A stretch of DNA of 64,000 nt from Acidobacteriota bacterium (lineage in GTDB: Bacteria; Acidobacteriota; Blastocatellia; Pyrinomonadales; Pyrinomonadaceae), in NCBI GenBank assembly GCA_025463135.1, contig JAOAPY010000008.1, forward strand, positions 1 to 64,000. Direction: 5' to 3'. The notes below the pieces were generated by a model. The model did no database searches, was not told where the DNA came from, and saw only the letters and a program-made list of their open reading frames with translations. Position 1 is the first letter of the stretch, and each line of letters begins with the position of its first letter. A program made the translations under genes and the position numbers. This document shows, one piece after another, positions 35,334 through 42,850 of the stretch.

Positions 35334-36497
35334 ATGCTTACCACGCTGGCTATCTCCAACTATCGTTCGCTGCGGAACCTGCTGGTGCCGCTACGTCGAC
35401 TGAATCTGATTACCGGTCCCAATGGCAGTGGCAAGTCGAGTGTGTATCGGGCGCTGCGGTTGTTGGCTGACACAGCCCAGGGAGGCGTAATACCTTCGCT
35501 GGCTCGTGAAGGAGGATTGCAGTCGACGCTTTGGGCGGGACCGGAAAAACTAAGCGCCGCGGTGAAACGCGGCGAACACAAAGTGCAAGGCACGGTTCGC
35601 AAAGAGCGTGTCAATCTGCGTTTAGGTTTTGCCGGAGATGATTTTGGTTATGCGATTGACCTGGGTCTGCCTTCGCCCAGCACCTCGGCGTTTGCCCTCG
35701 ACCCGGAAATAAAAACCGAATGCATCTGGGCCGGTCCGGTCCTGCGTCCGGCCTCGCTGTTGGTGGAGCGGCGCACCTGGGTTGTGCGCACCAGACAAAG
35801 CGATGGCGAATGGGAAGTACTCTCGTACCAGCTCTCGAGCTTTGACAGCATGATGACGCAATTGGCCGATCCGCGAAATGCGCCCGAGATGCTTGTGCTG
35901 AGAGAGCAGATTCGCTCCTGGCGGTTTTATGATCACTTCCGCACCGACGTTGATGCTCCGGCGCGCCTGCCACAGATTGGCACACACACTCCGGTGCTCA
36001 GCAACGATGGTTCCGACTTGGCCGCGGCGCTGCAAACCATATTTGAAATCGGCGACGCGGTGGCCCTGAACGGTGCAGTGGCCGACGCCTTTCCCGGATC
36101 GAGCATCACGGTGTTGAATATTGAAGGGCGATTTGAAATTGCGATGAATCAGCACGGCCTGTTGCGATCACTGAGAGCTGCCGAACTGTCAGACGGAACC
36201 TTGCGATATCTGCTTTGGATAGCGGCCCTGCTGACGCCGAGGCCGCCCGGATTGCTGGTGCTGAACGAACCGGAGACAAGTTTGCATCCGGACCTGTTAC
36301 CGGCATTGGGCCGATTGATAGCTAACGCCGCCGCCGCGTCGCAGGTGCTGGTGGTTACGCATGCGCCAAAATTGATTGCCGCGCTTGAAGAGCAGCCGGA
36401 ATGCAATTCCGTGGTGCTGGAAAAGGAATTCGGGGAAACCAGGATCGTGGGAGTTGATAAACTCAACCTCCCCGTATGGCGCTGGGCGAGCCGGTGA
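35334..36497 (+). CDS. AAA ATPase of the AAA15/OLD-like type
   Basis: 387 residues from ATG 35334 (MLTTLAISNYRSLRNLLVPL); an ATG 18 bases before is possible. Walker A G28-PNGSGKSS, Walker B LLVLNEPETSLHP and the closing VLVVTHAPKLI are those of RecF/SMC-like predicted ATPases encoded as single genes. The TOPRIM nuclease domain of OLD proteins is not present. Some such ATPases act in defence with a partner nuclease, but no partner gene is next to it. Confidence 0.85.
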   Translation: MLTTLAISNYRSLRNLLVPLRRLNLITGPNGSGKSSVYRALRLLADTAQGGVIPSLAREGGLQSTLWAGPEKLSAAVKRGEHKVQGTVRKERVNLRLGFAGDDFGYAIDLGLPSPSTSAFALDPEIKTECIWAGPVLRPASLLVERRTWVVRTRQSDGEWEVLSYQLSSFDSMMTQLADPRNAPEMLVLREQIRSWRFYDHFRTDVDAPARLPQIGTHTPVLSNDGSDLAAALQTIFEIGDAVALNGAVADAFPGSSITVLNIEGRFEIAMNQHGLLRSLRAAELSDGTLRYLLWIAALLTPRPPGLLVLNEPETSLHPDLLPALGRLIANAAAASQVLVVTHAPKLIAALEEQPECNSVVLEKEFGETRIVGVDKLNLPVWRWASR

Positions 36498-36509
36498 ATG
36501 CGAATTTTG

Positions 36510-36673
36510 TACTGCAAAGGCTGCCAGTCTTCAGATGTTCGTAGGAGGGGCTCACCCGCACCAGCAGGCTGGCAGCCTGTTGTACATTGGCTTAAAGCTC
36601 TGGCTCAAAAATCCTTCCCGTTTAGAAGCGGACTTGTCCGCCCGCAGCCGGGCACAAGTGCTTATCTAAACGG
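36510..36673. repeat. Family D-like and family A repeats
   Basis: caaaggctgccagtcttcag with the inverted caggctggcagcctg (about 36515-36585), then a family A copy (36618-36673, ccgtttagaagcggacttgtccgc). Confidence 0.55.
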
Positions 36674-36729
36674 ATGTGATTAATCCTGCGTAATCTTATA
36701 TGCAGGGAAACACTGGCAGGTGTTTCCTT

Positions 36730-37020
36730 TCACTTACCAAAAAAGCCCGGATCCATCAGGTACCAGTTGATCAGTCCCGCGACGATGCCAATGGCAAACA
36801 CTATCAGGACGACGAGCTTTTCTTTGGTAGTGTTGGGCTTCCCGCCTTTGCCCGGGAAAAACATTAGATAGAGTCCGCCTATGCCGATGAGCGGACCGAA
36901 CGCGGCGAGCTTCAAAGAGTAAGTGCCCTCCTGAAGCAATTGACGCCAGTTGAAATAGATGAGGGCGATGGAAACCAGAATTAAGACTAAAGCAAGAATG
37001 CGTGCTTTCAAGAAAGCCAT
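36730..37020 (-). CDS. Small three-span membrane protein
   Basis: 96 residues. The ATG at 37020 has AGGAG at a good distance. Three hydrophobic segments: ILALVLILVSIALIYF, AFGPLIGIGGLYLMFF and LVVLIVFAIGIVAGLINW, with a short basic loop (PGKGGKPNTTKEK). Function unknown. Confidence 0.7.
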   Translation of the reverse strand: MAFLKARILALVLILVSIALIYFNWRQLLQEGTYSLKLAAFGPLIGIGGLYLMFFPGKGGKPNTTKEKLVVLIVFAIGIVAGLINWYLMDPGFFGK

Positions 37021-37069
37021 CTAATATGCTCCTGCGTGAATTTGAACTTGCCGCTTTCGAAGGCAATGG

Positions 37070-37259
37070 GGTCAGTACCACCTGCGGTAGCGGGTGGGTC
37101 TGCTCCCGAACAAGATCGCTGGGCAAACCAGATCCTCTCAGCGTTATTGGTGCTCCAACGACAACCCACCCGCTACCGCAGGTGGTACCGACCTCATTGC
37201 CTCGCAGTAACTCGCCGGGCAGTCCTTTCTTTCTCAGCAACACGCTAACGGAGCACTAC
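37070..37259. repeat. Repeat element F, copy 2 (core inverted relative to copy 1)
   Basis: Inverted arms of about 30 bases (37070-37099 and 37163-37193, containing acctgcggtagcgggtgggt and its complement) frame the core 37096-37166, which is the reverse complement of the core of copy 1 (6403-6473). The right flank 37167-37259 matches 6474-6566 in the same orientation. Confidence 0.8.
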
Positions 37260-37286
37260 TGTCGATCGTTGGATATTGCTCGGAAA

Positions 37287-37658
37287 TTAGGGGGCGAATA
37301 ACATGTAGAGAACCACGCCCAACACGCCTGCTCCAACGTACGCACCGATAAAACCCAAAATAATAAGCAGCCCTTTTGTGCCTCTGCTTTTAAGCAAATG
37401 ATAAGGCATTATGATTGGCCACGCGACGTAAAGAAACATCCCTATGTCAAAGGTACAGCTGAGGCTGCGCTTGCCTTTGTCGCGACGCAACCACCAACCC
37501 ATGAGCCAGAGAAAGCAGAGAGCATTTATCAGAATGAAAGCGGGCGGTGGATCGATCCCACTCGTGATGTAAACGCCCCGAGTGGTCTCGGCGACTATGA
37601 TGAATTCGTAGAGCAGTGCTGTCGGTGAAATGATTCGCGAGAATAGTGAGATCCTCAT
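37287..37658 (-). CDS. Small membrane protein, unknown function
   Basis: 123 residues with four probable membrane segments: TALLYEFIIVAE, FILINALCFLWLMGWWL, IGMFLYVAWPIIM and LLIILGFIGAYVGAGVLGVVLYM. A basic loop (RRDKGKRS) lies between the second and third. No family recognised. Confidence 0.65.
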   Translation of the reverse strand: MRISLFSRIISPTALLYEFIIVAETTRGVYITSGIDPPPAFILINALCFLWLMGWWLRRDKGKRSLSCTFDIGMFLYVAWPIIMPYHLLKSRGTKGLLIILGFIGAYVGAGVLGVVLYMLFAP

Positions 37659-37729
37659 GAGTGGTATCTCAAGAGCTCAAGCGATAATTAGAAGAGGCGC
37701 CCTTTGTGCTCTTAACGAGTCTGTGTCGA

Positions 37730-38137
37730 TCATTCGAAGTTACCGCAATCCATCAAACGGTTTCGCTTATAAGCCAAAATAAAGAACAGTTTTCCGGCGA
37801 GATAGACTTCTATTCGGCCATAGCCTTTTACTCTGGCGCCGTGTCCGCTGACCAGAGGATTCGTAGCTTTGCCATTCAAGTACTCCGTCACGGGTCCTAG
37901 TCTCTTCGCATTCAAACTACCGACCTTTTCACCGGTGCCCAATCGCGCGATCAGAATGATGCTGGTGTCTTTGTTACTCCTTGCCTCGATGGCCGCGTGA
38001 TCGAGCATTGCCAGCGCGTCCTCGCAGTTGTATCCAACGGACACGTTGTCTTGCGCCAAAACGGATTGCTTCGCACTCAGAAAGAAAGGCGTAACGGTCA
38101 AGCAAAGAGCGATCTTGACTATCGTTGATAAGTTCAT
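37730..38137 (-). CDS. Exported protein, unknown function
   Basis: 135 residues from ATG 38137 (MNLSTIVKIALCLTV), with a signal peptide of about 29 residues. The mature part is small and mixed alpha/beta; SIILIARLGTGEKVGSLNAKRL and GRIEVYLAGKLFFILAYKR are its best-defined segments and two Cys remain (NCEDAL; DCGNFE), perhaps as a disulfide. Sequence like 'NAKRLGPVTEYL' hints at an OmpA-like fold, but key residues are not evident. Confidence 0.65.
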   Translation of the reverse strand: MNLSTIVKIALCLTVTPFFLSAKQSVLAQDNVSVGYNCEDALAMLDHAAIEARSNKDTSIILIARLGTGEKVGSLNAKRLGPVTEYLNGKATNPLVSGHGARVKGYGRIEVYLAGKLFFILAYKRNRLMDCGNFE

Positions 38138-38323
38138 GAGAGTTCCATCCAATGCTTATTTCCGAGTGAGCCATTGTCCTCTTACTTAAACAAAATGCCT
38201 AACGTCTTTTACACCGCGAGCGGCAAAGCCGATCTCGCGGGTAGCGGCAGCGTTGAATGCCATTCAATCTTCGCAAATCCGGGGTGGCCTTACAGTTTGC
38301 GTTACAAGTTAGGGCCTGGCCCC

Positions 38324-38383
38324 AAAAAAATACAGAAGTGAAAAACTGAAACTCATGAATTGAGTCTCACGTTTTTCACTTCT
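38324..38383 (-). terminator. Strong intrinsic terminator behind the selenocysteine-rhodanese genes
   Basis: On the minus strand AGAAGTGAAAAAC (38383-38371) pairs perfectly with GTTTTTCACTTCT (38346-38334), 13 bp, and an inner arm lengthens it. It is followed by GTATTTTTTT with seven Ts. It lies about 50 bases behind the true stop of the first rhodanese gene, past its UGA, which supports that transcription and translation run to 38430. Confidence 0.7.
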
Positions 38384-38429
38384 GCCTTCTGCCTTCTGCC
38401 TTCTGCCTTCTGCCTTCTGCCTTCTGCCC
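38384..38429. repeat. 7-bp tandem array (tctgcct), about seven units
   Basis: Perfect heptamer tctgcct (agaaggc on the other strand) repeated between the terminator and the rhodanese stop codon, which it touches. Such 7-bp arrays at gene ends recur in the window. Confidence 0.8.
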
Positions 38430-38906
38430 TCAGTGCGATTCGTTCGGGTCCGATCCGGTGACCACTTCAAAGCCGGCTTTGACCATTGCGTCATAGCCGC
38501 CCAGGACTGCAGCCGCGTTATCGATACCTTTAGTTTTGAGATAGCCCACCGAACTGGCGGACGTATGTTCGGACGGTCAAGAGCAGTAGGTGACAATCAA
38601 CTTGTCACGTGGCAGCTCATCTATATGGGCCAGGATCTCGGTTGCGGGTATCAGCCGCGCCCCTTTGATGTGACCTGCCTTGTAGTTCGGCTCACCGCGC
38701 ACGTCGATGATGACGACGTCGTTTTTCGCCATCTCTTCCTTGACCTCTGCGGGCGTGATGCGGCGGGCGTTGTCACCAGGCGGTGGCGGCGTAGTAGTCT
38801 GCAGCGTAGATTTTGCGACCTTTGGCGTGGTCTCTCTGGAATTACAGGCAGTCAGCGCAAGAAGTCCAATTAGCACGGCTGCCGTTACTGAAATAAGAGG
38901 ACGCAT
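38430..38906 (-). CDS. Selenocysteine-containing rhodanese-like lipoprotein (UGA at codon 110 read through)
   Basis: 158 residues if UGA 38579-38577 is read as selenocysteine; 109 if it stops. ATG 38906 has GGAGGTG before it. A lipoprotein signal ends LLALTAC (lipid Cys21), then a Thr/Pro linker and a rhodanese domain: DVVIIDVRGEPNYKAGHIKGAR, then VTYCS-U110-PSEHTSA. Normal domain sequence continues after the UGA (NAAAVLGGYDAMVKAGFEVV). The next UGA at 38432-38430 ends it. I expect homologues to read C-x-C-P here, so Sec would replace the second Cys. It faces the periplasm and lies downstream of a paralogue with the same UGA. If the UGA were a stop, the product would lack the final third of the domain. 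Confidence 0.82.
38541..38566 (-). promoter_or_regulatory. Candidate bacterial SECIS hairpin of the first rhodanese
   Basis: Number the UGA as 1-3. Bases 18-24 (GUCCGCC) pair with 30-36 (GGUGGGC), including two G-U wobbles; three further pairs (AUA/UAU) continue across one bulged C. The five-base loop AGUUC starts 22 bases after the UGA and has G and U at its second and third place. Size, distance and the loop G agree with bacterial SECIS rules. Confidence 0.65.
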
Positions 38907-38990
38907 GAACACCTCCGGGACAATCAATCGACCGATAATTGTTACTTGATTGTCCGCAAGCTTGTCAAATCCAGTAGTGGTATTTGAAAA

Positions 38991-39040
38991 GTGGCACGGG
39001 CGTCCCGCCCGTGAAGACACGAGCCGGATGCTCGTGCCAC
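38991..39040. repeat. Palindromic repeat, family E (ggcacgggcgtcccgcccgtg)
   Basis: gtggcacgggcgtcccgccc followed by the inverted acgagccggatgctcgtgcc. Lies between the two rhodanese genes. A double copy is at 42156-42240. Confidence 0.65.
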
Positions 39041-39059
39041 ATCATCTACACCGTCAACC

Positions 39060-39509
39060 CTATTTGCTGGTCTCAGTTGCAAACCCAGCCTTGACCATAC
39101 CGTCATATCCACCGAGAACTGCAGCTGCATTCGTAATTCCCAATTCTTTCAGAGTCAGCACCGCACCGGCGCTGGTGTGTTCGGCCGGTCAAGAGCAGTA
39201 GGTGATAATCATCTTGTCCGCCGGTAATTCCTTTGCGCGGGCGCGAATATCAGAGAATGGAATGTTAAGCGCGTCTTTGATATGGCCGGCTTTGTATGAC
39301 GCTTCGCCGCGGACATCAACCAGGACTGCCTTGCTTTTATTCAAAAGCTCGCGCGCATCCTCAGGTTTAATCCGGCGCGCTCCATCAGCACTCTCCTGGA
39401 TCGCAGCGACGGCATCAGCCCGGATGAATGCGGCGCCGGGGCCGGCGATTGACGAGCAGACCGCCAGCCCTACAATCCCGGTGATAAAGCGCAGTTTGAG
39501 AGAAATCAT
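39060..39509 (-). CDS. Selenocysteine-containing rhodanese-like exported protein (UGA at codon 107 read through)
   Basis: 149 residues with UGA 39191-39189 read as selenocysteine; the true stop is TAG at 39062-39060. ATG 39509 has AAAGGAAG before it. A signal peptide (MISLKLRFITGIVGLAVCSSIAG) leads to the rhodanese domain: AVLVDVRGEASYKAGHIKDALNIP, IITYCS-U107-PAEHTSAGAV, then GITNAAAVLGGYDGMVKAGF. By eye it is about 60 percent identical to the downstream paralogue over the domain, also after the UGA. Conservation of both UGA and downstream frame in two diverged copies argues strongly against decay. Probably a periplasmic sulfane-sulfur transferase. Confidence 0.82.
39156..39174 (-). promoter_or_regulatory. 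Candidate bacterial SECIS hairpin of the second rhodanese
   Basis: Numbering from the UGA, 18-24 (CAGCGCC) pair with 30-36 (GGUGCUG), one G-U wobble; the loop GGUGC again starts 22 bases after the UGA and resembles the GGUCU loop of the E. coli fdhF element. Relative to the paralogue, pairs 18/36, 19/35 and 20/34 have all changed with pairing kept. Confidence 0.65.
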
Positions 39510-39714
39510 AGCGTTACTTCCTTTGCACAATAGATTCTCGGCAAAACATTTCTAACACTTTTGACGAAGCACCGCAAAAAATATAGCGCCCTGGCCCACA
39601 ATGGGAAATGCGTCTTACTAAATCAAACTGCACCACTACCGACAGGATTCTTTGATATTTCCCTTTTGCTTCGGCGTGATATAGTGGCCGCCGCTTCAAA
39701 ACAACTAATTGACT

Positions 39715-41358
39715 ATGTCCGAAACAACCGCGCGATCTCTATCGTCTGACGATTCTATGACCGACCAGGCCCCCCACATACAATGGGCCAAGGTCATTGA
39801 CCACACACGCTGTATTGGCTGTCACGCCTGCACGACTGCCTGTAAATCGGAAAACGAAGTACCACTGTCGGTAACGCGCACGTACGTAAAGCACGTTGAT
39901 GTCGGCGAGTTTCCGCAAACACGGCGCGCGCACCAGGTGACCCGCTGTAATCAATGTGCGCATGCGCCGTGTGTCACGGCCTGTCCGACCACGGCAATGT
40001 TCAAGCGCCCCGACGGCATCGTGGATTTTGACAAGTCGATCTGCATTGGCTGCAAAGCCTGCATGGCCGCCTGCCCCTACGACGCCATCTTCATCAATCC
40101 CGAAGATCATTCCGCCGAGAAATGTAATTTCTGCGCGCACCGCATTGACGTCGGGCTCGAGCCCGCCTGCGTCGTGGTTTGTCCCACCGAAGCAATTCTG
40201 GTGGGCGACATGAACGACGCGGAGTCAAAAGTTGCCCGCATCATCAATCGCGAGGCCGTTGCCGTGCGCCGTCCGGAGAAGGAAACGCTGCCCAAACTTT
40301 TCTACAAGGGCGCGCATCAGGCGACACTTGATCCGCTGGCGGCACGCCGGCCTGAGGGCGGACTCTTTATGTGGAGCGAGCAACTGCTCTCGAACGATCA
40401 CGTTGTGTCCGGCAATCCGAATTTCAATAACTCTTCAGCGGCGGCGTTGTTGAGCTATGACGTACCGCACACCATTCCCTGGGACTGGCGCGTAAGTCTT
40501 TACACCTGGACCAAGGGAATCTGCGCCGGCGTTTACCTGGTCGCCGCCATGCTGGTGCTGTTCGGGTTCATGAGGAGTGACTCAATCTTGTGGCTGTATG
40601 TGACGCCGATTGTTTCCGGTGCGTTTCTCGGCATCACCGGCGGCTTGTTGATCTGGGACCTGGAACATCCCGAGCGCTTCTATCTCATCTTCACACGGCC
40701 TCAGTGGAAAAGCTGGCTGGTCAAAGGCGCGTTCATAATTGCGGGTTACTCGATCGTGTTGTTGCTGCATTTCATGGCGAGTTTGTTGGGGAGACGAATC
40801 GTTCCCGATCCGTCTATGTCCGAGCTATTGATGGCTCCGTGGGCGACCTCATTGCAGTCGTGGCTGATTGTCTTCGGATTGCCGCTGGCGGCTTTGACGG
40901 CAATCTATACCGCCTATCTCTTTGCGCAAGCCAAGGCGCGTGACATGTGGCAGAACCCTTTGCTCCCGCCGCATCTGTTTGTGCAGGCGATGCTGCTGGG
41001 ATCCGCTGCGCTGCTGCCTTTCGCTGCCTGGTATCAAGCTGAAATTGTAACGCCGCTGTTGTGGCTTCTGGCGATCAGTACGCTCGTTCATCTTTTGATG
41101 ATCTGGGGCGAAGTTTCATTGACGCATCCGACAGCACATGCGCGCCTGGCAATTTGGGAAATGGTCCAAGGCCGTTACCGCAGTGACTTTTGGATGGGAA
41201 TTTTTTTATCGGTCCTGGGGGGAGCGCTGACGTGGCTGGCACTCCTTGGAGTCGTTAGTATCTCAATAGGCATCGGCAGCGCGCCGCTGGCTCTGATGGG
41301 AATGATGCTGTTCGAGCACGCGTACGTGCAAGCGGGCCAGTCAGTACCGCTCGCGTGA
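39715..41358 (+). CDS. Fused four-cluster ferredoxin and NrfD/PsrC-like quinone-binding membrane subunit
   Basis: 547 residues from ATG 39715 (a TTG two codons before is possible). The N-terminal part has four [4Fe-4S] motifs: CIGCHACTTAC (C33 on), CNQCAHAPCVTAC, CIGCKACMAAC and CNFCAHR...CVVVC, as in PsrB/NrfC/DmsB. From about residue 265 there are eight or nine membrane segments of the NrfD/PsrC type (WDWRVSLYTWTKGICAGVYLV, GLLIWDLEHPERF). The two parts are separate proteins in classic polysulfide reductases. No Tat signal is present, so the clusters should face the cytoplasm. It would carry electrons between the quinone pool and the molybdoenzyme encoded 1.5 kb downstream. Confidence 0.92.
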   Translation: MSETTARSLSSDDSMTDQAPHIQWAKVIDHTRCIGCHACTTACKSENEVPLSVTRTYVKHVDVGEFPQTRRAHQVTRCNQCAHAPCVTACPTTAMFKRPDGIVDFDKSICIGCKACMAACPYDAIFINPEDHSAEKCNFCAHRIDVGLEPACVVVCPTEAILVGDMNDAESKVARIINREAVAVRRPEKETLPKLFYKGAHQATLDPLAARRPEGGLFMWSEQLLSNDHVVSGNPNFNNSSAAALLSYDVPHTIPWDWRVSLYTWTKGICAGVYLVAAMLVLFGFMRSDSILWLYVTPIVSGAFLGITGGLLIWDLEHPERFYLIFTRPQWKSWLVKGAFIIAGYSIVLLLHFMASLLGRRIVPDPSMSELLMAPWATSLQSWLIVFGLPLAALTAIYTAYLFAQAKARDMWQNPLLPPHLFVQAMLLGSAALLPFAAWYQAEIVTPLLWLLAISTLVHLLMIWGEVSLTHPTAHARLAIWEMVQGRYRSDFWMGIFLSVLGGALTWLALLGVVSISIGIGSAPLALMGMMLFEHAYVQAGQSVPLA

Positions 41359-41365
41359 CACTAAG

Positions 41366-41513
41366 CCCTGGGACCGCAGGCATGCTGCCTGCCTCAACGT
41401 ACCGAGAAATCACCTAACTCCGCGCCGAACGGCTCGGTTGATGTTGTCGAATTTTTCTTTGCACAAAATTGGCGCCGCAACGTGGAAGCACGCAGGATGC
41501 GTGCGGTCCCAGC
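41366..41513. repeat. Palindromic repeat, family D, long copy
   Basis: Outer arms ccctgggaccgcaggcatgc and gcgtgcggtccca, inner gcatgctgcctgcct. It lies eight bases after the NrfD-like fusion gene. Confidence 0.6.
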
Positions 41514-41585
41514 GAGAGGAAAGAGCAAGGGGGATCAGTCCTCGCGAAGTTGTCACACGCAAACTAATTGACAGGAGAACAGCGA

Positions 41586-42149
41586 ATGAAAGTCAAGATG
41601 AATAGGCAACAACATTCTTCAGCGGTCATAGCCTTGCTCTTATTGATCGCCGCCGTGTTGGCCTGCAGTGCAGGCGATGAAACGACCAAGGCCAACAAAC
41701 TTGTCGATGAAGGCAACGCCGCGGTCCAGGAAGCCAAGACTCTTGTGACTGACGCCGAAGGGCTCAAGCAGAAAATGCTGCAGATGGATCTGAAGCACCT
41801 TGCCGATGCCCGGGCTACAGCAAAAGAGGCGATCCAGGCTTACGACAAGGCCAAGGAGAAGTGTAAAGAAGCTTCAAAGAAATATGAAGAGGCCAGCAAG
41901 CTTAAGATCAAGGACAAGTTTAAAGAATACCTGGCAGTCAAGGTGAAGGAGTATGACAAGCGCGCGGAACTTGTCGAGACCGCGAAAGGCACTCCGCAGG
42001 CATTGATCGACGCGAAAGATCGCTCGAGTTTTGTCGGTATGGCGAACGCTAATAACGCGCGCGTAGATAGGCTATCAAAAGAAGCGGACGACCTGGCGGC
42101 GCAAGCCGAAAAGCTCCAGAAAGATAACGCGGATCTCTTCAAGTCGTAA
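41586..42149 (+). CDS. Coiled-coil lipoprotein, unknown function
   Basis: 187 residues from ATG 41586, with AGGAGA upstream. The signal ends LIAAVLACSAG (lipobox, Cys near 27). The remainder is nearly all helical and charged, Lys/Glu/Ala-rich (KAKEKCKEASKKYEEASKLK; EADDLAAQAEKLQKDNADL), and probably forms a coiled coil. It stands between the two genes of the proposed molybdoenzyme complex, which may be accidental. Confidence 0.75.
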   Translation: MKVKMNRQQHSSAVIALLLLIAAVLACSAGDETTKANKLVDEGNAAVQEAKTLVTDAEGLKQKMLQMDLKHLADARATAKEAIQAYDKAKEKCKEASKKYEEASKLKIKDKFKEYLAVKVKEYDKRAELVETAKGTPQALIDAKDRSSFVGMANANNARVDRLSKEADDLAAQAEKLQKDNADLFKS

Positions 42150-42155
42150 TTTCAC

Positions 42156-42240
42156 GTGGCACGGGCATCCCGCCCGTGCGTGGGTCGGTGAAGCCCCGTG
42201 TGAGGCGGTCTGCTACACGGGCGTCCCGCCCGTAGATCCG
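42156..42240. repeat. Palindromic repeat, family E, double copy
   Basis: gtggcacgggcatcccgccc and ctacacgggcgtcccgcccg, flanking gggtcggtgaagccccg. Confidence 0.6.
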
Positions 42241-42329
42241 CGCGGCAGTACCTCGCCAAATTTTGGCTGCGTCGATCAATGAATGCGATAATGGAGCCGC
42301 CAAGATCTACAAGGTGGAGGGAATAATTG

Positions 42330-42560
42330 ATGTCAGAAAACTTCGATGAGGTGCTAAGCGCTGCCTTGCAACTTTCGCCCGGCGCCCGCGCGATGCTCGC
42401 CGACCATTTGCTCGAAAGCCTCGACTGGGAAGGCCAAGAACGAATCGACGCTGTCTGGGCTGAGGAAGCGGAACGCAGGGTACGAGCCATTGACGAAGGC
42501 CGGACTCAGTTGATCCCCGGCGAAGAGGTTATCGCCAAGCTTCGCTCCCGTGGCAAATAA
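42330..42560 (+). CDS. Addiction-module antitoxin component (CHP02574-type)
   Basis: 76 residues from ATG 42330. The opening MSENFDEVLSAALQLSPGARAMLADHLLESLDW is that of the short putative addiction-module family found before RelE/ParE toxins. It would neutralise the toxin and bind its own promoter. The TAA overlaps the toxin ATG by one base (TAATG). Confidence 0.85.
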   Translation: MSENFDEVLSAALQLSPGARAMLADHLLESLDWEGQERIDAVWAEEAERRVRAIDEGRTQLIPGEEVIAKLRSRGK

Positions 42561-42850
42561 TGAATCATCATTTCGAGCTTCATGCGCAGAGGGAGTATGA
42601 AGACGCGGTGGCATACTATGATGGTGTTAGCCCGCCGCTTGGAGATGACTTTATCAAAGAAGTCGAAAGAGTCATTTCGCAAATACTCAAGTTCCCTGAA
42701 GCTTGCCCAAAGTTGTCACCTTCGACGAGGCGTTGCCGCATAAAGCGCTTTCCTTACGGGCTTCTTTATCGCCTTAGGGAAGCTGACGTTGAAATCATCG
42801 CGGTGATGCATTTTAGTCGAGAACCAAACTATTGGGTGGATAGAGTGTGA
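42560..42850 (+). CDS. RelE/ParE-family toxin
   Basis: 96 residues. The fold signature is complete: HAQREYEDAVAYYDGVSPPLGDDFIKEVERVI, then RCRIKRFPYGLLYRLREADVEIIAVMHFSREPNYW, the usual end of ParE/RelE. ParE members poison gyrase and RelE members cleave mRNA; which one applies is not decided. Its UGA stop (42848-42850) overlaps the GTG start of the molybdoenzyme gene. Confidence 0.88.
   Translation: MNHHFELHAQREYEDAVAYYDGVSPPLGDDFIKEVERVISQILKFPEACPKLSPSTRRCRIKRFPYGLLYRLREADVEIIAVMHFSREPNYWVDRV

Noticed and set aside
35334-36497. AAA15-type ATPase as part of a defence system
   Set aside because: No nuclease, TOPRIM domain or other defence gene flanks it; the toxin-antitoxin pair is 6 kb away and unrelated in position.
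38384-38429. CRISPR array or VNTR-like CRISPR remnant
   Set aside because: Units are 7 bp without spacers; all repeat arrays in the window lack the repeat-spacer pattern and no cas genes are present.
38309-38596. A 95-codon frame on the minus strand beside the rhodanese
   Set aside because: It runs in another frame through the rhodanese 3' part, the heptamer array (giving repeated RRQKAEG) and the terminator; the rhodanese frame has the family features.
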